Assembly (NCBI RefSeq): GCF_000344685.1
Contig: NW_006920413.1
Span: 2,202,615-2,266,614, forward strand
DNA from: Gloeophyllum trabeum ATCC 11539
Lineage: Eukaryota; Basidiomycota; Agaricomycetes; Gloeophyllales; Gloeophyllaceae
Direction: 5' to 3'
Length of the DNA stretch: 64,000 nucleotides
A model generated the notes under the pieces. That model made no database searches. It had not been told where the DNA came from and worked only from the letters and a program-made list of their open reading frames with translations. Of the stretch, positions 44,541 through 54,070 are shown in pieces (position 1 is the first letter of the stretch; the number at the start of each line of letters is the position of its first letter). Position numbers and translations under genes: made by a program.

Positions 44541-45636
44541 TCATATCTCCATGCCCACAAGCACGTACGCCGGGTCAACCTGGAAAGGAGCTTTAGTCAC
44601 AACGGTGCCACCCACGTACATCAAAGCATGTAAGAGGTCTCCCAAAGCAGGGGAAGACCGCTCAAGAGCGATGACGAGTGCGGAACACTGCAGTTGTTCA
44701 TCGGCCAACTCTAGAAGAACGACGATGCTATAAAACACGTGAGCGTGCGCTATGACGCCTTGGAATGAGTGTAAGAGGCCTACCTTTCCCTCAAGTTAAC
44801 ACTATCGGCGTTTTTGCCGTTAACATAGATAGTCTTGGGTTTGCCTGGTAATTCTAGCACGACGCCCTCAAAGGCACCGGCCATGTTGGGAGCAGAGATT
44901 GAAACACTCTTGGCGTAGGGCAAAGCACTAAGACCATTGCGAGGGAAAAGAGCAGTCAGAAAATCGAGGGCGGCATTCGACTGTTTAGCGCTGATCGCGG
45001 AGACGCTTCCATCCCCATCGTCTCCATCGTCTGGAGTCAAGGGAGGCGTTATCAGGTCTTGAGCAGGGGCTCGAGATCTGCCACGGATTGCTTGAGGCGA
45101 TGCAACTACAGCTCCAGGGACAAGCGAAACGGAGTCGAGTGTGGTATGGACGTCCTCAGGCGGAGGAGTAGGCGGATAGACGATGGATTTAGGGAAGTAG
45201 TCAGGTTCGGAGAGACTGAGCATGGATGATCGGTCGGAAACTGGAGAAGAGGAGAAGATGCGCGCCGAACTGTCTGTCACCCAGTCCGACGACCCTCGAT
45301 CAGGAGGGCATTTCTCGTTAGGGGTGTCAAAAACGCCACTTCAGCCACAATAGAGTTAGTGTTTATGCCACATTAAACAATCACTATTCACATACCCCGG
45401 GTCCGCCAGAGAACGTAGTGGAGTAATAGTAGAGATCATCGTTGCCCTGCATGTGGCAGACAGCGAGAACACTAGGCGCAGCGTCAAAAGAGAGAGCCCC
45501 ATCCCCAACGGCTTGACGACCGTTGCTGAAGCGAAGTATCAGCATCACAAGTACTAGGAGAAGAGGTAGTTTTCACGTACGTGGGGCAAAGACTAGATTG
45601 CAGTTTGGTACAATTTGTCATAATAAAATTCGACAT
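44541..45636 (-). CDS. Ornithine decarboxylase antizyme, expressed by +1 frameshifting
   Basis: Antizyme binds ornithine decarboxylase, directs it to the proteasome and limits polyamine uptake; polyamines stimulate the +1 shift needed to make it. Frame-0 exons 45636-45581, 45525-45396 and the start of 45338-44784 encode MSNFIMTNCTKLQ, then GRQAVGDGALSFDAAPSVLA, VCHMQGNDDLYYYSTTFSGG and PGWRF, ending at TGA (45329-45327). The +1 frame is open from GAC at 45328: DTPNEKCPPDRGSSDW, a Ser/Pro region, then the antizyme core FEGVVLELPGKPKTIYVNGK. After the 44728-44783 intron it gives RESIVVLLELADEQLQCSAL, VIALERSS, LMYVGGTVVTKAPFQVDPAY and VLVGMEI-stop. The predicted full product is 308 residues. 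The true start is uncertain: a likely leader intron lies near 45680-45735, and another ATG at about 45543 lies inside the first intron. Confidence 0.9.
45327..45332 (-). promoter_or_regulatory. Programmed +1 frameshift site UUU-UGA of antizyme
   Basis: In the spliced message the frame-0 codons are GGG UGG CGU UUU UGA CAC. Sliding one base at UUU gives GAC ACC CCU, the start of the long second frame. A sense codon followed by UGA at the ORF1/ORF2 junction is the arrangement of antizyme genes; most known ones use UCC UGA. A UCCUGA string also occurs about 26 nt downstream, but not in frame 0. Confidence 0.75.
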
Positions 45637-46380
45637 GAGGTGCCAACTTCGTTGCGAGTGCGGGCAAATGCGAGGCCTGTAAGGAACGAGAATCAGTGAA
45701 TGAATCATGTAAACAGGGTAGAATGAAGGCCCACTACTCACAAAGAAAGGTGCGCGATAACACGAGGCGACGGCGTTCGGTCAGCGATTGGTGCTCAGAA
45801 ACCTCCGCGACCACCTCCTTATATTTCCCGGCACAGCCTTACATAATTCCGGGTGGCGTTGCTTTCTCTGCCACCGCACTCCAAGGCTGTTTATAGCCTT
45901 CGGACTGTCGGACATACGCTACAACCACGAGTTGGCTCTGGGAATCAGAGAGATAATTTATTCTCGAAACAAGTTCATGATGATCTACAGTAGCCCTGGT
46001 ACCGGCAGCGGTGGAAGGACTAGGACCTGCCGCCGCAGAGCCACACCGTGACTCGCCACATCGGCGATTCGGAGGAGGTCCGGAGTCAATCCCGGCTCGG
46101 CATTCCCCGTAACCTCGTATCATCAAGCCTCACAGCAACCCGACGCATACCCCTTCCGTACCTCAAGACGTGAGTACATTTCGAATCTTCAGCACATTGC
46201 TATCGTTGCAGAGAGTGCCTGTTGCTGTCTGAGAGAAGTTTCAGAGGTCGGGATGGAGTTGCAGAGGATGGATGGCTGAGATAGTACTTGGATGGCATGG
46301 GAGCGCGATGGATGGCAGACTGCCCCTTGGTATTAACTGCTGACTCATGTTTCGTTCCAGTAACTACCTCGGGACTCTCA
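45637..46380. other. Divergent antizyme/RPS2 intergenic region
   Basis: Head-to-head promoter space of 744 bp. On the antizyme side, gtgagt...cttacag (about 45680-45744) looks like a 5'-leader intron. A minus-strand frame at 45839-46126 has no family support. Confidence 0.5.
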
Positions 46381-46601
46381 ATGGCTGACGCAGGACGCGG
46401 ACGTGGCGGATTCGGACGCGGACGTGGTGGTGACCGGGGCAGAGGTCGCCGTGGACCCCGCCGCGGCGGTCGCAAGGATGAGGAGAAGGAGTGGTATGTG
46501 TATCGTGTTTTGTATGCTGGACGGCTCCCCTCATAGACTGCAGGGTCCCCGTTACTAAGCTGGGTCGGCTCGTGAAGGACGGCAAGATCAAGTCCATGGA
46601 A

Positions 46602-46633
<32 letters not shown>

Positions 46634-46673
46634 ATATCAGATTGTCGACTTCTTCTTGCCCAAGCTCAAGGAT

Positions 46674-46705
<32 letters not shown>

Positions 46706-47262
46706 GACCCGTGCCGGTCAGCGTACCCGTTTTAAGGCGTTCGTCGCCATTGGTGACTTTGACGGTCATGTCGGATTGGGTGTCAAGTGCGCGAAGGAAG
46801 TCGCAACTGCTATCCGTGGTGCCATCATTCTCGCCAAGCTGTCCGTCGTTCCCGTCCGGAGAGGCTACTGGGGTGCTAAGCTCGGTGAGCCCCATACCGT
46901 GCCCTCCAAAGTCAGTGGCAAGAGTGGTTCCGTCATGTGCCGTCTCATCCCTGCGCCGCGTGGTACGGGTATCGTCGCTGCTCCTGCCTCGAAGCGCCTG
47001 CTTCAGCTCGCGGGTGTTGAGGACGTGTACACGTCATCGAAGGGCTCAACTGCCACAATGGGTAACTTCTTGAAGGCTACTTTCACCGCTGTAAGCTTTT
47101 CATGGTTGCTGCGCGTCTCGCCTATATTCACTGCTTGTGCAGATCACTAAAACATACTCCTTCCTTACGCCTGACTTGTGGAGAGAGATCCCCTTGTCCA
47201 AGGTGCCTTACGACGAGCACAGTGCTCACCTTCAGCTTACCGCGGGCAAGAAGGCATATTAG
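46381..47262 (+). CDS. RPS2: 40S ribosomal protein S2 (uS5)
   Basis: Small-subunit ribosomal protein near the mRNA entry channel, important for decoding fidelity. Exons 46381-46493, 46544-47090 and 47143-47262 give 259 residues, normal for eukaryotic uS5. The N-terminus is the typical RG-rich tail ([20 protein letters not shown]), a likely arginine-methylation substrate. The S5 domain follows: [55 protein letters not shown] and [20 protein letters not shown]. The C-terminal part has [20 protein letters not shown], then the [15 protein letters not shown] block. Codon use is strongly C-ending, as for highly expressed genes. It shares a divergent region with antizyme, which is itself sensitive to ribosome behaviour, though co-regulation is only a possibility. 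Confidence 0.97.
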
Positions 47263-47830
47263 ACTTCCGGCATGCTGTAGTTACTTTTGACATTTGTATT
47301 TTCTAAAACCTCTTTTCCATGCTATGGTATAGGAGACATGCATCTCGCCTTCGCGTCATATACATTGGGAGATCGGGGCTGGATTAGTCAGTCACATGGG
47401 ATGCTGGTGTCATCCTCGGCGCTACTCCTTGGACGGTCCCGAGGGCAGCCTTCCCTCCTGTGCCTCAATCAATTCCACGCAGGTATGATTTGCGCGGGAG
47501 GCGAGGCGGAAGGGTGGATCTAACACCGTAGCATGCCATCTAGGATGACCGGATTGCCTGTCTGGTGCAAGCTATATCGGACTCGGTAGGGAAGCGACAA
47601 AAAGAACCACACACCCCTCCTCCGCGGTCGTTAGCAATTGCGCTTCTTTCGCACCCCGTGGGGCGCCATACCGTGCTTGGTCGCCTCTTTGTAAGCGACT
47701 GTCACGTTGAGAGTCGGTTCTCCGCGTTTCTGTGCGGATCCCCCTGTATCGGACGGCTAGCAAACGGCCCATAAATAAGAGGAAGACAGAAGCAATTCGG
47801 GAGGTCCTTTTCTTGTGAGCAGTCGTGTCC
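47263..47830. other. Intergenic, RPS2 3' flank
   Basis: 3' UTR of RPS2 and promoter of the paraoxonase-like gene. No coding or structural signal recognised. Confidence 0.5.
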
Positions 47831-49254
47831 ATGAGGTCCGATACGATCCTCCTTACAGCGACCGCGGTCGCGTTACTGGGCATCTTTTATTACGTGCAGC
47901 TAGGTCCCGTATTGAAAGCCGTTGGTTTTGGCCGTGTCGTCGAGCAACGGGGCAACATAGGATGCCGAGCAGAGGCTGAGTTACAGGCCTGTGAGAGTGA
48001 GTACCAACCCTCCGCAGAGCGATCGGAGTAGTGAACTTGCTCATATATACAGAAATTGTGATACATCAACCGACGGGACTCCTATACCTAGCGTGTTCCA
48101 CTCCATCAAGCCGGACACAATGGACACCTGCGCTCTCACATCTGAATGCCAGTGGCATGTCGCGGGATGACCATGTCGCACTATATGACCCCGAAACTTC
48201 CAAGGTCACTCGCCTGCAATTAAGAGGGTACGATTCGAGCCGTGATCTCTCTGTACACGGAATGGACGTTGTGCCGTCTTCATCAAATCCGAACGACCTG
48301 TTCGTGTACTTGGTCAATCATCGACGGCCAAGGCACGGTGTTGACCCCAAAGTCCACGGTGCCAACTCTTCAATCGAGATATTCAAGACATCAATCGGGT
48401 CGTCCATCCTAACTCATATCGAGTCATTTGACGACCCTGTTATACAAACGCCCAACGATGTCGTAGGTTCACCGACGGGCCGATCTTTCTGGTTCACCAA
48501 TGACCACGGGTCGAAGATTGGATTGGTATGAAAATCTTGAAGCAGCATGCATGGGACACTCATGTGCATGGTGCAGTTACGAGAGTTGGAGTTCTATCTC
48601 GGCTGGCCACGATCATCTGTGGGTTTCTGTGAAATACAAAGAGGCTGCAAGTACGCGGCCACCGGGCTCCCGGCCTCGAATGGCATCGCCAGAGCCGCAA
48701 ATGATACGTTCTATGTCGGAAGCAGCGGGAAACCACAAATACACGTACTAGAGAGGCGGGCGGATGACACGCTGCTGGTCAAAGATGTCATTCACACCGG
48801 TCAGTACTTCAACTTTCCGCCCGCTTTCCCCGCGTTGATATCCATGGAACCATAGATCGCCTCATCGATAATGTTGCTGTCGATCAGAGTGGCGCATTAT
48901 GGGCGGCTGGTAAGAAGGCTATGCGTCTCGTCATTTTGTTTCACTGATTTGCTTGCTCCTCAGGTCTCGTACAGCCTCTGCGAACATTGGAGACATTCGC
49001 CGACCCTTCACTGAGAGCTCCTTCGTCCGCTCTCCGTGTTACGCGAGGAGACTCCGGACGGAAATATCGTCTCGAGAAGGTGGGGTCTGCCTTTAACTGT
49101 TACTGGGAATCTGACGCAAGCCGTCCCGTAGGTATTTGAGGACGATGGCGCCCTTGCCACTGGTTCCACCTCGGTTGCTCATGACTCGCAGCGAGGGCGA
49201 CTATTCCTACACGGTGAAGACTCTGCTTCCATTTGGACGTCGATACCCAGTTGA
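47831..49254 (+). CDS. Paraoxonase/arylesterase-like six-bladed propeller protein
   Basis: Belongs to the calcium-dependent phosphotriesterase/paraoxonase superfamily, which hydrolyses lactones and esters. The N-terminus is a signal anchor (ILLTATAVALLGIFYYVQLG). After the first intron: IVIHQPTGLLYLACSTPSSR, HVALYDPETSKVTRLQLRGY, SVHGMDVVPSSSNPNDLFVY (blade pattern with HG-x-D) and SFDDPVIQTPNDVVG, where PND is the calcium-site motif. Later blades: SFWFTNDHGSKIG, GLPASNGIARAANDTFYVGS (SNGI), RLIDNVAVDQSGALWAAG (DN). The Asn/Asp ligands expected from paraoxonases are therefore present. The C-terminal exon after 49130 (VFEDDGALATGSTSVAHDSQ, then RGRLFLHG) ends at 49254 in my reading; a further intron could change the last few residues. 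The topology suggests an ER- or vacuole-lumenal enzyme; the substrate is unknown. Confidence 0.82.
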
Positions 49255-49509
49255 CATGCACAACAGGTCTTGTTGCACCATATCTGACCATCTGCGACTC
49301 TCCGGCCTGAGCTGTCTTGGCGACTCGCGTGTAAATAAACTGCTTTGCACGAAGGGACGATAACGACCTTCACGACAAGATACGCTACTGACATTACGAC
49401 GTTGTGTACAATATCAGAATTTACAGCTGCTACAGAGTCGAACGAGAAGACCCAGCCTAATCCACAATGAAGAGCCAATTGCATGGTAGCCTGTCGGGGC
49501 CAGCTGAAA

Positions 49510-51127
49510 TCATCTTCTTCCACGGCGCGCCTTCTGGGTGCCCCGTGATTGCCTGTACGCAGCATATTCATCGGAGTCGTCATCGTCTGAACCGTTATCC
49601 TGCTTGCGTTTCTTTGATCCCGACGCTGCCCGTCCTCGTGTCCTTGGTACGGCGTTGCTCTTAGACGGCCTGCCCGGATCTTCGAGAGTCCGGTCCAGGA
49701 ATTCCCAGAGCGCTCTAACGACCTTGCCATTGTTGCGGATGTCCGGAAATCTGTCACGTACGAACTTTCTGAGGTCGAAGATTTGGTTGGCGCGCTCCTC
49801 ATGAGAAGCATGACGCATTAGGAATAGAAGGACCCCTGCAGGATGCGCTTAACCGATGGTTATCCCAGATGTAACGTGCATGAAGGACGTACCGATAAAT
49901 ACGAACTCGACAGGTGCAACTCGTGACTTTGGCTTTTGGAAACAGTACGAAAGTGATGGTGTACTAGCAATGTACCACATCTCTGTCAGGACATCTTCGA
50001 TCTGTTCCTTGAATGACTGCGGGGGTGGTTTGTGGTTATCTAGCCAAGGCTCAAGCTTCTGTGGTGTCGGTACTGTATGACCAGGTAGGTTGTCGCAGAT
50101 GTAGATCATGGATGCCAAATTCTGGAAATCCCTTCCCCGCTTGATGTCCCAGTCCAAGACACCGCCCAAACCAGTTTCTGGGACAACCCACTTTGTCTGC
50201 AGCTGGGAGATCCATGAGCCCCAAGGAGAAGAGATTGCTTGTAGTTTCTCTACAACCGCCGATGAGAAACGAAACTCAGGTGGCGTCAACAAAACTCACC
50301 TGCAGCGGTTAGAGCCATGCCTAATTGAACCCTCTGGAAGATTTCACGCTCCATAGCCGGGGTGAGGTTGCGGTATTCCGCTGCTGCTGCTTCAATAGCT
50401 GTGATGCATGGATGGAAGGGAGCAGGCTCACCACAAATGATTTGCTTCTGGGCAAAGACCCTTTTCCAATAGTCCGGAACTTCCAATCTATTGCTCTTCA
50501 GGTTCTCAGGTGAGGTATAATACCAGTTCTTGCCCGTCACAGGATCTCTATCTGGCATGGGACGTAAGGCACCTGTAATACTTGAATAAGGGGATAAGCA
50601 TACGAGGTATCTGCATATTCGGTTTAGTGAAAGTCTTCGAGATGCACAGACGAGTGGCACACCTGGCCATCGAAGAATTTTTGGATAGACGTTAAGCGTT
50701 GCTTCCCGTCGACGCATATCCGCACCAGCTCTCCATCTTCATCCGGTTGAACAGCAAAGACGATGGGAGGTATATAGAAGTTACGAAATAGTGAATCAAT
50801 GAGGCGGATTTGCTTGCTTTCGGGCCATACCACGTCTTTGTGGCAGTCAGGCATTAATCAACAATCAAATGGCCGAACCACAGACCTCGCTGATAATCCG
50901 GACACAGGTCGATCTGACCCTCGTGGATAAGCCCTGCATATTCGAAATCACTGAAGACGAACGGCCAGCTTCCAACTACTGGACTCACTGTGAAGTTCTT
51001 GGGTAGAGAGCATACTCCCCTGCGCAACGTCTAGCGCGCCTCTCACTTTGAAGACATTTGGGTCGTCGTCGTCCTCTTCCCACTCGTCCACCAGTTGGTC
51101 AATCTCCTGCATGTCTTTGTCCGACAT
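49510..51127 (-). CDS. DUF262-domain protein B
   Basis: Paralogue of DUF262 protein A at 2.8-4.9 kb. Start at 51127: MSDKDMQEIDQLVDEWEEDD, an acidic N-terminus like that of A. Then GLIHEGQIDLCPDYQR/DVVWPESKQIRLIDSL, FYIPPIVFAVQPDEDGE and RICVDGKQRLTSIQKFFDGQ, the DUF262 core with DGKQRLT. Next DRDPVTGKNWYYTSPEN, AMEREIFQRVQLGMALTAAG (compare EHEMFQRVQLGMQLTQG in A), a helical middle, RVAPVEFVFIG and a tail with SKKRKQDNGSDDDDSDEYAA ending ARRGRR, nuclear-localisation-like. At least seven exons with the same relative intron sites as A. Whether it has nuclease activity cannot be told; fungal copies lack the linked GmrD HNH domain here. Divergent from the TBC gene, 240 bp between starts. Confidence 0.8.
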
Positions 51128-51367
51128 GGCGCTGATTGGAACTGGACACGAAGTGGCTGCTCGTTACAGAGAGGCTCGGATGCGGTTCGGACGCCGGAGA
51201 AGATGGGACGCCTCAGGGTCGCCGCACGTGCTGTCCCTGGAATACAATCCTTGGGTCGTTGAGGCAACACCGGGGCTCAAGGTCTCCCCGAACCTTTACA
51301 TTTCTCTGTGTGCTTGTAGTCTCTGTGAGCTTATACACACGACTCTCGTCGACCGTCGGTGTCTGGT

Positions 51368-53802
51368 ATGTCGGGAAGCGACCAGGCAGGTAATGAAGTT
51401 CCTGAGGCAAACGAGGACAACTCTGGTACTATCGTGACCTCGGGCTCATCTACAGATGCTCTGGATGCTCTGTTGTCTCCCAGGGAAAGTTCACAACCAG
51501 TGCCACCGTCTGCTCGAAACTCTGTTGCAGATTCCGAGTTTAACGATGTAGGATTGGACGACGAAACCCGGTTCTCCACCGTCCCTCTCAGTACGCGATC
51601 CAGTGTTCAGACACTGAGGTCGGTGGAGTCTATCCCTGCTATGGGTATGGATGAACGAAGAAATACTGCCGCACTCGCACCATCTGAGTCGTCTACTTTG
51701 GTCAATCAAACTCTTCACAAGAAGTCTGCCTCGGACGCATCCAGCCGCTCTATCTTGCGGTCGAGCTTAGACTTCAAGCGGATTAAAGAAGAAGATAACT
51801 CAGCTGCTAAACGCATCAGTATTGAGGGTCAACAGAAACTACAAGAGGACTTCAATCGATTGCAGCTACAGCGGCAGCAGGAGGCGGAGAAGCAGAAAGC
51901 GGAGGAGGCTATCGACTGGGGTATGTTATCCCTAGACAATTCTGTCGGGTCACTGAAACACAGATAACGAAGACTTCTGGGGCGAGGTTGTGTCGGGTAT
52001 GTTGCATTTGAGCGGAAGGCAACCATGATATGAACTTTCCCGCTAGACTATCAGAGATTTGCTTCTGAACACCCGGATCAGTTGGCTGCTGCCATTGAAA
52101 AAGGCATTCCGAGTACATTGAGGGGTATGGTCTGGCAACTAATGTAATGCTATTCAGCGCATGACATTTCGCGTGCTTATATCTCCTCAGGTCCGCCTCA
52201 AAGGACCCAGGATTAGAAGAGACGTACCTGAAACTCTTGAAGGAGAGCAGTCCTCACGAGAAGGCCATCTCGCGAGATTTGGGCAGGTAGTTCGTTCAGA
52301 GAGCACTCTAGTACGGCATATTCACCAAGATGAAACATGCGCAGAACATTTCCTCACCATGAATTTTTCACGGACGGACAAGGGATTGGGCAGGAGAATC
52401 TTTTCAATGTCTTGAAGGCGTACTCCCTGTGAGTCCCGGCGGTCCGATGCTGACTCGTTCCTGATGAAATGTCGGAGGTATGACCCCCAAGTCGGGTACT
52501 GCCAAGGGCTACCGTTCGTCGTGGCTATTCTCCTCCTGAATGTAGGGGTACTTGTCGTTTTCCTCCTGCAATACTTTACACCCGCGACAGATGCCGGATG
52601 AAGAAGCCTTCTGCCTTCTCGTACGGCTCATGTACTCCTACGACCTGCGTGGTCATTTCCTACCGGAAATGCCCAAGTTGCAACTCCGTCTGGTAAGGCC
52701 CGGCAGTGACGGCGTTGTTGATAGAAGCAAGGTTGATCTTTTCATATGCAGTTCCAGGTAGGATACATATCATCAATGCCAGGCATGCGGAGACAATGGG
52801 TGACATTGTACAGTTTGATCGTCTGATAGAGGAGATGTTGCCTGTACTTCATGTGCACTTCCTTCGACAAGGGATCAAGTCCAGCATGTTTTGCTCACAG
52901 TGGTTTCTGACGTTGTTCAGTTATCGGTAGGTGTCTCGGTTTGAGTTGCAGTGCTCGAGTCGCTTAGACAAGACTAGGTTCCCCTTGGACATCGTGTTTC
53001 GAATATTTGACAACTGCCTAGCGAGCGGCATCGAATCCATCTTCGGTTTCAGTCTATGCCTTCTGGCAAAGAATGAGGAAAGGCTACTATCTCTGAAATT
53101 CGACGAGATCCTCGCATTTCTGAACAACAAAGTATTCGAACGCTACCAGGTCGGTATGTTTTCTCTGTGTCTACTACGTCTGATAATGACTTCGACTTCC
53201 CTAGGTCCACGACGATGCCAGCTCCCCGGAACGCGAGGCGAAGAAGATTCCAAAGTACCGAGCGGATGAATTTGTTCAGGATGCCGTGTCCCTGAAGATC
53301 ACCCCGTTCATGTTAGATGCGTATGCTCATGAGTACGAAGATATGTGTCGTGCCCGTGATGCTCATGCCCTGGAGCTGGATGCCCTGCGGAATAGCAACC
53401 GTAATCTTTCAGCGCAAGTGTAAGTTTTCTTTATCCTTTGCATTAAATTTCAATCTAATCTTGGAATGCGGTAGCAAAACTTTGGAATCCAGCTTAGCAC
53501 AGCTGAACACGGAACATGTTGAAGTCCTGGTAAGCTCTATCCGGACCGTGTCCTACGCAATGTCTTAATTCTTGGGTATCATGATAGAATCAGCTTGTCA
53601 TGGCGCGGCTAAAAAACGAGGAAATAGAAGGCGAACTTGTCCGTTATAAATTGCTGTAAGCTTCACGGGTCTCTTAGTCGTGAGTGAGAACTAATGAGGC
53701 TCTAGTTACGCCGAGGCAATGCATCAGAACGAGGATGCCTTATCCTCCCACCGTCTCTCTATCATGAGTAAACGAGGTAGCGGGAATACTAGTCTGCCCT
53801 AG
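51368..53802 (+). CDS. TBC-domain Rab GTPase-activating protein
   Basis: Stimulates GTP hydrolysis on a Rab/Ypt protein in vesicle traffic. A Ser-rich disordered N-terminus (from MSGSDQAGNEVPEAN; ATG at 51368) leads to a coiled coil (QEDFNRLQLQRQQEAEKQKA). The TBC domain follows: IDWDFWGEVVSDYQRFASEH, GIPSTLRGMVWQLM, then the arginine finger in ISRDLGRTFPHHEFF and the glutamine finger in VGYCQGLPFVVAILLLN. Later blocks are LFQFDRLIEEMLPVLHVHFL, MFCSQWFLTLFSYRFPLDIV and LLSLKFDEILAFLNNKVFER. A C-terminal coiled coil (RARDAHALELDALRNSNRNL, LKNEEIEGELVRYKLLYAEA) ends NTSLP-stop. Both catalytic residues are present. The layout resembles Gyp5/Gyl1 and EVI5-type GAPs. About twelve short introns; the start could be extended by an upstream exon. 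Confidence 0.9.
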
Positions 53803-54070
53803 CCTGCCCCTCTCTTTGCTTATGTTTCGCATCCCCCCATCAGACTTGCAGTCTGTACCGCTGTCTTGCTTTGTACGGTTACAATATGTAGTTGCGGCTC
53901 ATCGCTCATTGGATACACGATGGCCCACCTCTCAGAGTCAGTCTCCGCGACTTTTTCTGCCGACTGGCACCAGAATATTGATTGCTCGTACGTCATTCCT
54001 CCCCCGAGATCCTGACCTCGGAGAGCGGATAATGCCGGCTCGCGAATGTATCTGCAACCAGCACCTGGCC

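Noticed and set aside
45839..46126. 95-codon minus-strand frame in the antizyme/RPS2 promoter region
   Set aside because: Low-complexity, no start context, and it cannot be joined in frame to antizyme ORF1 with clear splice signals.
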